Source of the DNA: Marivirga arenosa
GTDB lineage: Bacteria > Bacteroidota > Bacteroidia > Cytophagales > Cyclobacteriaceae
Length of the DNA: 64,000 bases
NCBI RefSeq assembly: GCF_030503875.2
Contig: NZ_CP129968.2
Location: 1,452,001-1,516,000 of the forward strand
Direction: 5' to 3'
Below the pieces are notes generated by a model that was not told the DNA's origin, did not search any database, and was given only the letters and a program-made list of their open reading frames with translations. Position numbers and translations under genes: made by a program. Below are positions 53,374 to 63,171 of the stretch, piece after piece. The stretch's first letter is position 1. Every line of letters starts with the position of its first letter.

Positions 53374-55736
53374 TTAATAGGAATTCTAAAATAAAAGTTG
53401 GTTCCAACATCTTTTGATTCAAACCATATCTCACCTCCCATTAGGTTAACATATCCTTTACAAATTGCTAATCCAAGACCAGAGCCCCCATGTTTTATAT
53501 GTGTATCTTCTACTTGCCTAAAAGCCTCAAAAATAGAGGGGTTTAGATTTTGATCTATTCCTATGCCCGTATCAGAAACATAAAAAAGGAGTTGATCATC
53601 ATTAGTTTTTCTACAACCATATTCTATTGATCCTTTATCTGTAAATTTAATAGCATTAGTAATCAGGTTCTCAATAACTTGATTCAACTTAATGAAATCC
53701 GTATCTACAGACAGGCCAAATATGTTTTCATCTATATTTAAACTGAATTTTATTTGATTTGAGATCAGTTTTTTATGAGAATTATTATGCAGTGTGAAAA
53801 TGTTTTTAAGTAGATTTTCAACTGATCCCGTGCTAATATTAAGTTGAGCCTGACCAGATACCAATTTTGAGGTATCTAACATATCATTAAATATAGATAA
53901 TAGATCTTTACTTCTAGTATTTATAATGTTAGAGTAGTATTTTACTTTTTCTTCTGAAACTGTTTTCATACTCATTAATTCAGAAAATCCAATAATCGCA
54001 TTCATTGGTGTACGAACCTCATGAGAGATATTAGCTAAAAAGGTTGTTTTAAGTTGATCTGATTTTTCAGCTTTTTTAACTGCAGTCTCTAGTTTCTGTA
54101 CTAACTCTTTATGAAGAGTGATATTCCTCATTAAAGAAAAGTACTTGATTAACTTTCCCTTCTCATCAAAAATGGGTTGAAAATTTATGCTTACCCAATA
54201 AGGCTTTTTATCTTTTGTGTAGTTTAGGACCTCAGCAGTGAAGTTCTTCTCTTCTCTTAATCCATTTCGGATCTTTTGAATTGTTTTTTCAGATGTTTTT
54301 TCGCCTTGAAGAAAATCTCCGGGCTTTTTATTTTGGATTTCTTCTAACTTATAACCAGTTCCTCTTTCAAAAGCTTGGTTTACCCATTCTATTTTGCCTT
54401 TTGAATCAGTAATCATCACATAATTGGAGGTTTCTTTTGCTACTAACGACAATAATTTGTTTTCCTCTTCCTGATTTTTTTTGTCAGTTATATCATTTCT
54501 AATCGACAAATACTCTTTTATTTTATTGTTAGCATCTTTAATAGGAACAATAAAAGTGTGTACCCAATAATAAGTTCCATTTTTTGCTCTGTTTTTTATT
54601 TCTCCACTCCATACCTTACCAGAGCTAATAGTACACCACAAATCAGCCCAAAACTCTCGGGGATGATAAGATGCATTTACCAAATTATGTTTTTCCCCTA
54701 TAGACTCTTCTCTACTATAACCACTAATCTCTATAAATTTATCATTTACATATTTTATTCTTCCAGTTTTGTCTGTAATAGTTACTAATGAGGTATTGTC
54801 GATGGCAAATTTTAATTCTTTAAGTTCTTTATGTAATTTAAGTATTTCATTCTCACTTTCTTTTTGATGTGTAATGTCTAAAATCACACCTTCCCTTCTT
54901 ATGGGTTTATTGTTTGAAAAGGTAGTATGGGCTTGATTTAATAGCCATTTTTCACCTCCATTCCTAGTTCTGATTTTGTATTCTATCGAAAACCCTGGTT
55001 TTGTAGGGGATATTGATGCCGCAAGTGTTTTTACTCTGTCTATATCCGCTTTATCAATTAAAGTATTCCAGTTAACTTTATGGGTTGAAAAATCTTCTTC
55101 TGAATAGCCTGTTAGTTCAAGAACTCTATGACTTATAAATGTATAATTCTCATTTTTACCTTTAGTCAATTCTTTTCTATAGGCTACTCCTGGTAATGCT
55201 TGAACAAATCCTTCAAAATTGAGATTGCTTTCTATTAGAGCTTTTTCAAGAGTTACCCTTCGATTAATATTTCGTGCTAATAATAAAACTTCTCCTTCTC
55301 CAGCCCAATTTACAGGAAGCAATCTCCATGTATAAAACCCACCGTTATACTCATAGGTTTTTTCCTCAGTAGGAGTAATCTGGTTAATATTTCTAACATA
55401 ATATAAATATTTTTGAAGAAACTGATTTCCAAATAATTCGGAAATATTTTCGCCAATTATTTCATTTTTTTTCTTATTTAGCATAGGCTTATTAGCATAT
55501 GTTACCTTTCCTCTTAAATCAATACTTAATATATGATAAGGTAGGTTTTTCATCAAGGCCTCTAGTTGACCTTCTATGCGTTTTGAATTCAATTTTTCAT
55601 TGGCAAGTTTTAATCTTTCTTTTTTATTATTATAAAGGAGAAAAAGAATAATAACTAATAAGAGTAAAAAAAAACTTGTGGCTTCACTTATGTATTGTGT
55701 TATATATAGAAGAAAGGAGTAGTATAATTTAACCAT
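53358..55736 (-). CDS. Membrane-anchored multi-PAS histidine kinase
   Basis: 792 aa. One transmembrane helix at about residues 15-40 anchors the protein, with no sizeable periplasmic part. Four PAS domains occupy about 45-165, 170-295, 300-425 and 425-550 (for example YVNDKFIEISGYSREE and WVNQAFERGTGYKLEE). HisKA has NISHEVRTPMN (His572), and the HATPase ends with DTGIGID and GGSGLGLAI. There is no receiver domain. The stop overlaps the tail of the 50515-53373 kinase gene. The downstream-in-map, upstream-in-transcript neighbour is a receiver protein (55764-56618), its likely partner. Confidence 0.92.
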   Translation of the reverse strand: MVKLYYSFLLYITQYISEATSFFLLLLVIILFLLYNNKKERLKLANEKLNSKRIEGQLEALMKNLPYHILSIDLRGKVTYANKPMLNKKKNEIIGENISELFGNQFLQKYLYYVRNINQITPTEEKTYEYNGGFYTWRLLPVNWAGEGEVLLLARNINRRVTLEKALIESNLNFEGFVQALPGVAYRKELTKGKNENYTFISHRVLELTGYSEEDFSTHKVNWNTLIDKADIDRVKTLAASISPTKPGFSIEYKIRTRNGGEKWLLNQAHTTFSNNKPIRREGVILDITHQKESENEILKLHKELKELKFAIDNTSLVTITDKTGRIKYVNDKFIEISGYSREESIGEKHNLVNASYHPREFWADLWCTISSGKVWSGEIKNRAKNGTYYWVHTFIVPIKDANNKIKEYLSIRNDITDKKNQEEENKLLSLVAKETSNYVMITDSKGKIEWVNQAFERGTGYKLEEIQNKKPGDFLQGEKTSEKTIQKIRNGLREEKNFTAEVLNYTKDKKPYWVSINFQPIFDEKGKLIKYFSLMRNITLHKELVQKLETAVKKAEKSDQLKTTFLANISHEVRTPMNAIIGFSELMSMKTVSEEKVKYYSNIINTRSKDLLSIFNDMLDTSKLVSGQAQLNISTGSVENLLKNIFTLHNNSHKKLISNQIKFSLNIDENIFGLSVDTDFIKLNQVIENLITNAIKFTDKGSIEYGCRKTNDDQLLFYVSDTGIGIDQNLNPSIFEAFRQVEDTHIKHGGSGLGLAICKGYVNLMGGEIWFESKDVGTNFYFRIPINYASS

Positions 55737-55763
55737 ATATTCTAATTAGTAGATGCATAAAAT

Positions 55764-56618
55764 TTACTTTTCCGAAATTGACATACATCTTAAAATCACA
55801 GTTTTTAATAATTGACTACTTATCGGTTTTACCAAATAATCTGATATACCAGCTAACTGTGCACCGTTATAATCCTGTTCTAAGTCTGAAGCAGTTAATG
55901 CAATCACAGGAACAGTTTTGTTAAACTCTCGTATTTTTTCGGTAGCTTGAATTCCATTTAATACGGGCATGTGTATATCCATTAAGATGAAATCATAATC
56001 ACCTTCTTGAGCCATTTGAAGAGCTTCAAGCCCGTTAATGGCGAAATTGCATTGGCATCCCCATTCTTCAAGAAAACTTGAAAAAACGATAGCATTTATT
56101 TCATTATCTTCTGCTATAAGAACTTTTTTACCTGTTAAATTTTGAGGCTGATTATTTGATTTTTTTTTAGGTGATTTTTCTAATTCTATATAAAAAATCA
56201 GGGTTGCTCCTTCGTTAGTTATTGTTATATAACTGATATCTTCAAATTCTTTTTTGATTGATAAGAATTGATTTGAGTAGCTTAAGCTTGAATTTGATAT
56301 GCTTTCCTGATCTTGAATGTTATCTTCTCCAAAGATCTTAACTTTTATTGTGGTTTCTTTTCCAGTTTCAGTATACTTAGAAACATTAATTCTGATTATC
56401 CCATTAATCAGTTTTTCCGCAAAAATATTGGAGCCAGATTTTATTAGTTTTTCACAAGCTTGCTGATTGCCATAAAAATCGTTTTGAATTCTATCATCTA
56501 TTGCAAGTTTAATGATGTTTTTTTTACTGGAATTTTTTGCCAATTTTTGGGTCAAACCCTCACACAGTTTCTTTAAATTAAACTTTTCCTTCATATAGAT
56601 TCCATATTCTAATAACAA
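55764..56618 (-). CDS. Degenerate HATPase-like domain fused to a response-regulator receiver
   Basis: 284 aa. Residues about 168-284 are a receiver domain: VLIAEDNEIN, phosphoacceptor Asp214 (ILMDIHMP) and VKPIS. The first 150 residues resemble the beginning of a HATPase_c domain (IDDRIQNDFYGNQQACEKLI for the usual IDPRIP-GD-RL-QIL region) but the N box reads SGSNIFAEKLI and no G boxes or GTGLGL loop are found, so ATP binding is unlikely. It looks like a kinase that lost its catalytic part and became a receiver carrier. The start could also be Met9. It is 27 nt upstream of the membrane kinase gene on the same strand and is probably cotranscribed. Confidence 0.75.
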   Translation of the reverse strand: MLLEYGIYMKEKFNLKKLCEGLTQKLAKNSSKKNIIKLAIDDRIQNDFYGNQQACEKLIKSGSNIFAEKLINGIIRINVSKYTETGKETTIKVKIFGEDNIQDQESISNSSLSYSNQFLSIKKEFEDISYITITNEGATLIFYIELEKSPKKKSNNQPQNLTGKKVLIAEDNEINAIVFSSFLEEWGCQCNFAINGLEALQMAQEGDYDFILMDIHMPVLNGIQATEKIREFNKTVPVIALTASDLEQDYNGAQLAGISDYLVKPISSQLLKTVILRCMSISEK

Positions 56619-56762
56619 TGATAGGAGTTTTATTTATACGTTTTACAAAGTCAGAATAAACTATAGAACTTTCTCAGTAAAAATACGGAGTCATTTGCGG
56701 GTGTTTTTTGGTATTCCTTAGGGGGAATAAAATCTTGAAATTTGTAATTCAAATGAATATGA

Positions 56763-57866
56763 ATGAAAGTAAGTTTATCAAAATCTGATTTAAGAGAGTT
56801 ATTGCAGCTTGTTGAAAGTGTTTATCCCGCATGCTTGATAATAAGTGATGAGACTTACTCGATTAAATATATAAATGATGTAGGAATAAAGCTTTTTGAG
56901 ATAGATGAATTAGATTTTGAAATCAAGGACTTATTTATCAATATTGAAGATTGGGAAGATTTATTATATAAACTCAACAATAAGAAGTATCCTAATAATT
57001 TTACATACCTTTTAAAGTCTTCCTCTTATCAAAACATTTTTGTAAGTATTACAATATTAGTTAAAGATGGATACCTCTACTGGCTAATAAGAGATATAAG
57101 TTTAGGGCAAAAACAAAAAGAAGAGATTGACCACCAAAGAGCACTTTTAGAAAAGTCTAAAATTGAAATGGATCGAATTATTTACAGTGCTTCACATGAT
57201 CTAAGATCACCAATTAGCTCCATATTAGGTTTACTAAACTTATTAGAATTACCCCATTCAAAAACCGAGAATTCAGAATATATTTCTTTAATAAGATCGA
57301 GTATTCTTAAGTTAGATAATATAGTACAGAATTTAGGTAGGATTTCAAAAAACTCAAATGAAGTAGTTAAAGATGAGAAGATTGATTTTGAAAATCTACT
57401 TGATCAGATCAATTTAGAATTTTCAAACCACCCGAATTATGATGAAATTAAATACCAACATTCTATAATTGATCAATATGTTTTTTACAATGATATAAAT
57501 AGAGTAAAGTTAGTTCTATATAATTTACTAAAGAATTGTTATGATTTCTATGATAAAAACAAGTCCTATAATTTCATAGACTTAGAAGTATTTTGTTTAT
57601 GTGATAAAGCCATTATAAAGCTATTTGATAATGGTATTGGTATTAGTAAAAATACAGTCAGCAAAGTATTTGATTTGTTTTATAGAGGAAGTGATCGTTC
57701 AAAAGGATCTGGTTTAGGCCTGTTTGAAACCAAAGAAATCATAATTAAACTTAATGGGAAAATCACCCTTAATTCTGAATATACCATAGGAACTAGTATA
57801 GAAGTAGAGATCCCAAATTCTAAAAAGGGCAAACTGATTAATAAAAAAAATTCTCTTGTATCATAA
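56763..57866 (+). CDS. Small soluble PAS histidine kinase
   Basis: 367 aa. A PAS domain at about residues 10-120 (ACLIISDETYSIKYINDVGIKLF) and a short linker helix lead to HisKA with S-A-S-H145-D-L-R-S-P, the HDLRSP variant common in soluble Bacteroidota kinases. The HATPase has NLLKNCYDF (a weakened N box), DNGIGI and GSGLGLFETK, all compact. There is no receiver domain. It is divergent from the degenerate receiver gene, with 144 nt between the starts, and 150 nt ahead of the ParA-chemotaxis operon. Partner not identifiable. Confidence 0.88.
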   Translation: MKVSLSKSDLRELLQLVESVYPACLIISDETYSIKYINDVGIKLFEIDELDFEIKDLFINIEDWEDLLYKLNNKKYPNNFTYLLKSSSYQNIFVSITILVKDGYLYWLIRDISLGQKQKEEIDHQRALLEKSKIEMDRIIYSASHDLRSPISSILGLLNLLELPHSKTENSEYISLIRSSILKLDNIVQNLGRISKNSNEVVKDEKIDFENLLDQINLEFSNHPNYDEIKYQHSIIDQYVFYNDINRVKLVLYNLLKNCYDFYDKNKSYNFIDLEVFCLCDKAIIKLFDNGIGISKNTVSKVFDLFYRGSDRSKGSGLGLFETKEIIIKLNGKITLNSEYTIGTSIEVEIPNSKKGKLINKKNSLVS

Positions 57867-58016
57867 TTATGATTCAATCCTTCAAATATAAGACTATCAT
57901 TATTCACGTTTTATATCTACGTATTTTTACTGATATGATTTTGCGTATTAATAGTAGTATATACTAGCAGTAATGCCTGAGTAATATTTGTTACATATCC
58001 CTATATCTTTGAAATA

Positions 58017-58790
58017 GTGAAGAATAGGAAAATTATATCGATAGTAAATCACAAGGGAGGTTCTGGTAAAACTACTACCGCGGTTAATATGGGGGTAGCC
58101 TTGAGTATTGAAGGGTTTAATGTATTGTTAGTAGATTGGGACCCTCAAGCTAACTTAAGTTATTCTTTTGGCATAGATGATAATCATAAACCAACATTAG
58201 TTGATTTGTTTTATGAGAATTCAGACTTAAAGGAAGTTACTGTTTCAAATGAATTTCTGGATATTCTGCCTTCTAATATACAGTTAGCGGATTTAGAATA
58301 TTCTATTTCAAAGAATGAAAAACACCATGACTTCTTATCTGATTTATTGAAAAATATAAAGGGATATGATTATATATTAATCGACTGCCCTCCATCCTTA
58401 TCAATTCTTACTCTGAATGCTTTATATGCCTCTGATGAAGTGATAATTCCTGCGCAAATGGAAGTATTGAGTGTAAAAGGGATTGAACTCATTTTAAATA
58501 CTATTCAGGAAATGAAATTAAGTGTCAATCCTCAGTTAAAAGTTGCTGGGATACTATGTATGATGGTTGATAAGAGAAGATCCTTGAACTCTGAAATCCA
58601 TGATTATATAAAAACAAATTTTCAAGTACCAGTATTTGAAGAAGTCATCAGAACAAATGTACGAATATCAGAAGCCCCTTCATTTGGAGAAAGTGTAATT
58701 ACATATTCTCCCAAGTCTGCTGGAGCAATTGACTATACCAATTTTATAAAAGAATATTTGAAACGCACTAATCAATTAAATGCTAACTAA
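58017..58790 (+). CDS. ParA family ATPase heading the chemosensory operon
   Basis: 257 aa from a GTG start. A deviant Walker A K13-G-G-S-G-K-T-T with the ParA signature lysine, [17 protein letters not shown] and LSVKGIELI are typical of ParA. There is no ParB and no origin-type sequence. The MCP gene follows after 2 nt, so ParA is translated with the Che proteins. Similar ParA homologues (ParC in Vibrio, PpfA in Rhodobacter) position chemoreceptor clusters before division; that is the most likely role. The TATCTTTG just before the start is only a chance-level -7 match. Confidence 0.9.
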   Translation: MKNRKIISIVNHKGGSGKTTTAVNMGVALSIEGFNVLLVDWDPQANLSYSFGIDDNHKPTLVDLFYENSDLKEVTVSNEFLDILPSNIQLADLEYSISKNEKHHDFLSDLLKNIKGYDYILIDCPPSLSILTLNALYASDEVIIPAQMEVLSVKGIELILNTIQEMKLSVNPQLKVAGILCMMVDKRRSLNSEIHDYIKTNFQVPVFEEVIRTNVRISEAPSFGESVITYSPKSAGAIDYTNFIKEYLKRTNQLNAN

Positions 58791-58792
58791 TC

Positions 58793-60775
58793 ATGGCAAT
58801 AGGGAAAAATTTAAAACAAAACAAAGTTATGCCTACTACAAAAGACAAAAGCAAGACCACAGAAAACGGTAAAGTAAGTGATAGAGAAGCTAATTTATCT
58901 AATAATTCAAATGGGAAAGACAAAGATTTAAAGAATCATATTAACGCAGTAAATAATGCTTTTGCTTCTATAGAGTTTGATCCTAAAGGGTATATATTAA
59001 ATGCTAATGATCAATTTTTAGCTACAGTTGGCTATAAATTAAATGAAATTAAAGGTGAACATCATAGCATTTTTGTTTCTGAAGAATATGCTGAAAGTAA
59101 TGAATATAGATCCTTTTGGAAATCTTTGGCTGCGGGCGAGCGTCAAAGTGGTGAATTCCAAAGATTTGATAAAAATAAAAATGCAATTTGGTTACAAGCT
59201 TCTTATACTCCAGTACCTGATGAAAATGAAAATACCACAAAAGTAATAAAATATGCTTTTGATATTACTAAAAAGAAAGAGGTAGAACAAGAGGCAATTG
59301 AAACTGCCAAGGAATACGAAGAGGTTAAGATTGAACTTCAAACCAGAATGGATCAGATCAATGTGGCTTGTTTAGTTTCTGAATCTGATTTAAAGGGTAA
59401 CATCACTTATGTAAATGATAAGTTACTTGAAGTTACAGGTTATACTCGAGAGGAATGTATAGGCCAACCACATAGTCTTTTTAGACATCCAGATTCACCA
59501 AAATCTATCTTTAAAGAAATGTGGGCTACAATAGGTAGAGGTAGGATTTTCAGAGGTGAAATTAAAAATAAGAAAAAGAATGGCGACCCATATTATGTAG
59601 ATGCAATCATTGCGCCTGTTATGGGCCCAAATGGTAAGCCATTAAAATACATTGGAGTAAGATATGATATCACCGACCAGAAGCTGAAAGAAGAGGAGAT
59701 TAAAAAAGCTATGGAAGAGCAATCGGCTGTAATAGAGGTGATAAGAGCTATTGCTAAAGGTGATTTGAGCCAAAGAGTTGCGATAGAATCAGGGGTAGGA
59801 GGAGAGGTTAATTCAGCCTTAGATAATCTTAACAGTGTATTATTGAATATCTCTGAAGGTGCAGATGTTGTATCCAAATCATCTGATTTGTTACAAAAAC
59901 AAACCAATGATATGAAAAGGAATACTACTGAAGTATCATCTGCTATAGCCCAAATGGCTAAAGGTGCTCAAGATCAAGCTCAAAGAACAGATGAATCTTC
60001 AAAATTAGTAAGTACTGTTCATAAGAGTGCATTAGATACTGAGAAAAAGGCAAGTTTTATCAGTAATGCAGCTGAAAAAGGATTGGAAAATTCTAAAAAA
60101 GGAATGAATACGGTTCAGGTTTTGGTGAAAAATATGGACGGTATTAGAAAGTCAGCTAATATGACTTCCGAATCTATATCTATTTTAACTGGAAGAACGG
60201 AAGAAATTGGACGTACCTTAAAAGTTATTACTGACATTGCAAGTCAAACCAATTTATTGGCCTTAAATGCTGCTATTGAGGCAGCTAGAGCTGGTGATGC
60301 TGGAAGAGGCTTCGCAGTAGTTGCCGAAGAGATTCGAAAATTGGCTGAAGATTCACGAAAGTCTGCAGATGAAATCGATAAGATAATCGAAGATGTGAAA
60401 AAAGATACAACATCAGCAGGTAAGGCTATAGAAATAATGGAAACCAGTGTAGATGAAGGAAATAAATCGACTTCAGAAGCAGAGAAAATATTCCAGGAAA
60501 TTGCAACTTCTAATGATGAGACTTTTGCTTTCTCTAAGCAAATACTTGAGGCAACTGCCGATCAAAAAATCTCTATAGAATCTGTAGTTAAAAATATAGA
60601 ACAAATAGTGGTAGTGTCTGAAGAAACTGCAGCAGGAAGTCAACAGGTAGCTAGTTCAAGTCAACAAATGGATAGTGGTATGATGGAAATCAGTAAAGCT
60701 GGAGATGAGCTGTCATCAGTTTCAGCAGAACTTCAAGCAGGAGTTCAGCAATTTAAGCTAAAGAAGGTAGAATAG
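58793..60775 (+). CDS. Soluble methyl-accepting chemotaxis protein with two PAS domains
   Basis: 660 aa, no membrane helices. PAS domains cover about residues 45-165 ([25 protein letters not shown]) and 180-300 ([33 protein letters not shown]). A HAMP-like stretch ([30 protein letters not shown]) leads to the MCP signalling coiled coil, whose hairpin tip with [18 protein letters not shown] lies at about 481-515. Adaptation sites are probable but were not mapped. No CheR-binding pentapeptide ends the protein (tail QFKLKKVE). It forms a cytoplasmic receptor array with CheW and CheA. Confidence 0.93.
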   Translation: MAIGKNLKQNKVMPTTKDKSKTTENGKVSDREANLSNNSNGKDKDLKNHINAVNNAFASIEFDPKGYILNANDQFLATVGYKLNEIKGEHHSIFVSEEYAESNEYRSFWKSLAAGERQSGEFQRFDKNKNAIWLQASYTPVPDENENTTKVIKYAFDITKKKEVEQEAIETAKEYEEVKIELQTRMDQINVACLVSESDLKGNITYVNDKLLEVTGYTREECIGQPHSLFRHPDSPKSIFKEMWATIGRGRIFRGEIKNKKKNGDPYYVDAIIAPVMGPNGKPLKYIGVRYDITDQKLKEEEIKKAMEEQSAVIEVIRAIAKGDLSQRVAIESGVGGEVNSALDNLNSVLLNISEGADVVSKSSDLLQKQTNDMKRNTTEVSSAIAQMAKGAQDQAQRTDESSKLVSTVHKSALDTEKKASFISNAAEKGLENSKKGMNTVQVLVKNMDGIRKSANMTSESISILTGRTEEIGRTLKVITDIASQTNLLALNAAIEAARAGDAGRGFAVVAEEIRKLAEDSRKSADEIDKIIEDVKKDTTSAGKAIEIMETSVDEGNKSTSEAEKIFQEIATSNDETFAFSKQILEATADQKISIESVVKNIEQIVVVSEETAAGSQQVASSSQQMDSGMMEISKAGDELSSVSAELQAGVQQFKLKKVE

Positions 60776-60809
60776 AATAATTATTTTTTAAAAACTGATC
60801 ATAAAAATT

Positions 60810-61310
60810 ATGAGCAATAGTGAAGCAATAGAAAAGAATGAAGATAAGATCCAGATTGTAGTTTTCCGATTAGGAGATGAAGAATATGGCCTTCATATAG
60901 ATCAAATTAAAGAGGTTGTATTGACCCCTAATATTACAAAAATGCCTAAAACTCCAGATTATGTTAAAGGAGTAGCAAATATTAGAGGTAATGTTATAGC
61001 GATTGTTGATCTATCGCAAAAATTCGGATTAGAAGCTACTGCCACTAATATGGAATCAAGCTATACTTTAGTAATTGAAAGTGATGAATATAAAATGGGC
61101 TTGCTTGTGAAAGATGTGCCGAATACCCTTAGCATTAATGTAAGTACTATTGAGGATGATGTGTTTACTGGAGAATCATTTTCAGAGAAAACAAACTTCA
61201 GTGGTATAGTAAAAATGGAGGATAGATTAATTGTCTTAATTGATATAATTAATGTGATCACAGATCAGGAAGCTTCTCAACTATTCAATAAGCAGAAAGA
61301 AATAGCATGA
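60810..61310 (+). CDS. cheW: Chemotaxis coupling protein CheW
   Basis: 166 aa with the two-lobed SH3-like CheW fold: VVFRLGDEEYGLHIDQIKEVV, then MPKTPDYVKGVANIRGNVIAIVDLSQKFGL, and the closing GIVKMEDRLIVLIDIINVI. It links chemoreceptors to CheA. The gene follows the MCP by 34 nt and overlaps cheD by 4 nt (ATGA), evidence for translational coupling within the operon. Confidence 0.96.
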   Translation: MSNSEAIEKNEDKIQIVVFRLGDEEYGLHIDQIKEVVLTPNITKMPKTPDYVKGVANIRGNVIAIVDLSQKFGLEATATNMESSYTLVIESDEYKMGLLVKDVPNTLSINVSTIEDDVFTGESFSEKTNFSGIVKMEDRLIVLIDIINVITDQEASQLFNKQKEIA

Positions 61311-61762
61311 AAAAGAAAGTGCTCTTCATAAGTGATTTTTATACCAGCTGTGATTTTACGGAAATGGTTTGCTATGGATTAGGATCTTGTATTGGACTTT
61401 TTCTACAAGATAGAAGATTAAAAATCACCTCAGGGGCACATATTCCAGTAGTAAAAACATGTGTGAACACAGGTTTTTTATCAGCTGAGGAAATAGTATA
61501 TAAGATGTTTACTCAACTAGGAGAGTTAGGATCTGATTTAAAGGCTTTAAGAGCTAAAGTTGTTGGAGGAGCTAATCTTTATAATTCATCATTTGAAATA
61601 GGTAAAAGGAATATAGAAGCGATTAACGAGCTTTTATTATATAATAAGGTTTACATAGCAGGACAAGATTTAGGGGGTAATGTAGCTAGAACGGTTCATT
61701 TTGTATCCACTACTGGTGAGTGTCATATTCAAACTTCCTCTAGTAAAGGGTATATAATTTAA
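61307..61762 (+). CDS. cheD: Chemoreceptor glutamine deamidase CheD
   Basis: 151 aa. GLGSC with Cys28 and SGAHIPV with His45 match the catalytic Cys and His of CheD (Cys27/His44 in Thermotoga). AKVVGGANLYNSSFEIGKRNIEAI is the second conserved block. CheD deamidates specific glutamines of receptors and is controlled by CheC in some bacteria; no cheC is seen. It is coupled to cheW by a 4-nt overlap and lies 13 nt ahead of cheY. Confidence 0.92.
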   Translation: MKKKVLFISDFYTSCDFTEMVCYGLGSCIGLFLQDRRLKITSGAHIPVVKTCVNTGFLSAEEIVYKMFTQLGELGSDLKALRAKVVGGANLYNSSFEIGKRNIEAINELLLYNKVYIAGQDLGGNVARTVHFVSTTGECHIQTSSSKGYII

Positions 61763-61775
61763 TAAAATTAAAAAT

Positions 61776-62132
61776 ATGAGTAAGAATGTATTAATAGTAG
61801 ATGATTCGATGTATATGCGTACTGTTATAAAAGACGCTTTGGAAGGTGGGGGGTATAAAATTATCGGCCAGGCTTCAACAGGTGAAGAAGCAATAGACTT
61901 AGCATTTGATCTTCAACCTGATATTATCACTTTGGATAATATACTTCCAGATATGATAGGTATTGATATTTTAAAGGTGTATAAAGATGAAGGATTACCT
62001 TCAAAAGTCGTAATGGTGAGTGCTGTAGGGCAAGAGTCAGTAATTCAGGAAGGATTAAAACTAGGTGCATTATCCTATATTTTAAAACCTTTTACTGGTG
62101 ATCAATTAGTGAACGCTCTAAAAGAACTATGA
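61776..62132 (+). CDS. cheY: Single-domain response regulator, CheY-like
   Basis: 118 aa receiver only. DD at 9-10, phosphoacceptor Asp54 (ITLDNILPDM), Thr/Ser near 82 (VSAVG) and Lys104 (LKPF) complete the site. The position between cheD and cheB makes it the probable phospho-output of the CheA in this cluster. No flagellar switch gene is in the window, so its target may be the gliding machinery or another protein. The cheB start lies 4 nt after its stop. Confidence 0.95.
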   Translation: MSKNVLIVDDSMYMRTVIKDALEGGGYKIIGQASTGEEAIDLAFDLQPDIITLDNILPDMIGIDILKVYKDEGLPSKVVMVSAVGQESVIQEGLKLGALSYILKPFTGDQLVNALKEL

Positions 62133-62136
62133 TTTA

Positions 62137-63171
62137 ATGAGTACTAGTTCAAAGGTTAAAGTATTGTTAATTGAGGATTCTGGCTTAATGAGAATTATTC
62201 TTTCTGATATAATAAGAAAGAATAAAAACCTTGAATTAGTAGGTAGTGCTATCAATGGATTAGTGGGAATAGAAAAAGCTGAAGAGCTAATGCCTGACGT
62301 AATTTTAACGGATATGATAATGCCAGAATATGATGGCTTATATGTCGTTAAAAAGGCAAAAGAAAAAGGCCTTGAAATTCCAGTGATACTGCTGAGTTCC
62401 TTGGAAAAAGCAAATCCAATAATTTTTGAAGCTTTAAATGAAGGAGCTTTTGATTTTATTGACAAACCTACTGAAGATCAAATTGATAAAGGCTATCCTG
62501 AGTTAATACATTTTATTGAAACAGCTTCTAAAACCAATTTCTCAGCAGACCAAATAGGCCTTAATAAGCAAAATACTTTTGAGCATAGTTTTTCGAAGGA
62601 ACTGAATTACAAAATATTAGTGGTAGGAGCTTCTACAGGAGGACCAGGTGCGGTTGAATTTTTATTAAATAATCTACCAAAAAATTTAGCGATACCAGTA
62701 ATCATCATTCAGCATATGCCTCAAAGATTTATTGAAACTTTTACTGAGCGCTTAAAAGCGAGCACAGGCAAAAAAGTTGTGGCTGCAACATCTGGAACTC
62801 GAATTGAGTCAAACTATATCTATTTAGCACCTGCTGAATATAATTCACAAGTGGTTAAAAGTAATGGCTATGTTGAATTTAGAAAAGTGGATAAGAAATA
62901 TCAAGCCTATAATTATCCTTCAATTGATTCGGTACTTGAGTCTGTTGCTGAAATTTATAAGGAAAAAACAATTGCTTGCATTCTTACTGGCATGGGAAAA
63001 GACGGGTCGGAATCTCTGATGAGAGTAAAAAAACACGGGGGTTTGACCATCGCTCAGAACCGAGATAGTTCAATTGTTTATGGAATGCCAAAAGAAGCAT
63101 TTGAATCTGGAGCAGCAAGCTATCAATTAGAATTAAATGATTTCCCATCTTTTATAATTAGTGCTTTATGA
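62137..63171 (+). CDS. cheB: Chemoreceptor methylesterase CheB
   Basis: 344 aa. N-terminal receiver with Asp59 (VILTDMIMPEYDG) and C-terminal methylesterase with catalytic triad Ser166 (GASTGGP), His193 (IQHMP) and Asp289 (GMGKDG). It removes methyl groups from, and can deamidate, receptor glutamates when phosphorylated by CheA. Its end overlaps the cheA start by 4 nt (ATGA). A cheR methyltransferase gene is expected but not visible in this window; it may lie downstream. Confidence 0.97.
   Translation: MSTSSKVKVLLIEDSGLMRIILSDIIRKNKNLELVGSAINGLVGIEKAEELMPDVILTDMIMPEYDGLYVVKKAKEKGLEIPVILLSSLEKANPIIFEALNEGAFDFIDKPTEDQIDKGYPELIHFIETASKTNFSADQIGLNKQNTFEHSFSKELNYKILVVGASTGGPGAVEFLLNNLPKNLAIPVIIIQHMPQRFIETFTERLKASTGKKVVAATSGTRIESNYIYLAPAEYNSQVVKSNGYVEFRKVDKKYQAYNYPSIDSVLESVAEIYKEKTIACILTGMGKDGSESLMRVKKHGGLTIAQNRDSSIVYGMPKEAFESGAASYQLELNDFPSFIISAL

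Noticed and set aside
58004..58011. TATCTTTG as -7 box for the ParA operon
   Set aside because: It is only 5 nt from the GTG and no -33 TTTG lies about 20 nt before it.
59593..59907. 104-codon open frame antisense to the MCP gene
   Set aside because: Overlaps the second PAS domain and HAMP-like region of a well-supported gene; no independent evidence.
62127..62465. 112-codon open frame antisense to cheB
   Set aside because: A shadow of the cheB receiver region; composition is Ser/Ile-rich without recognisable domain.
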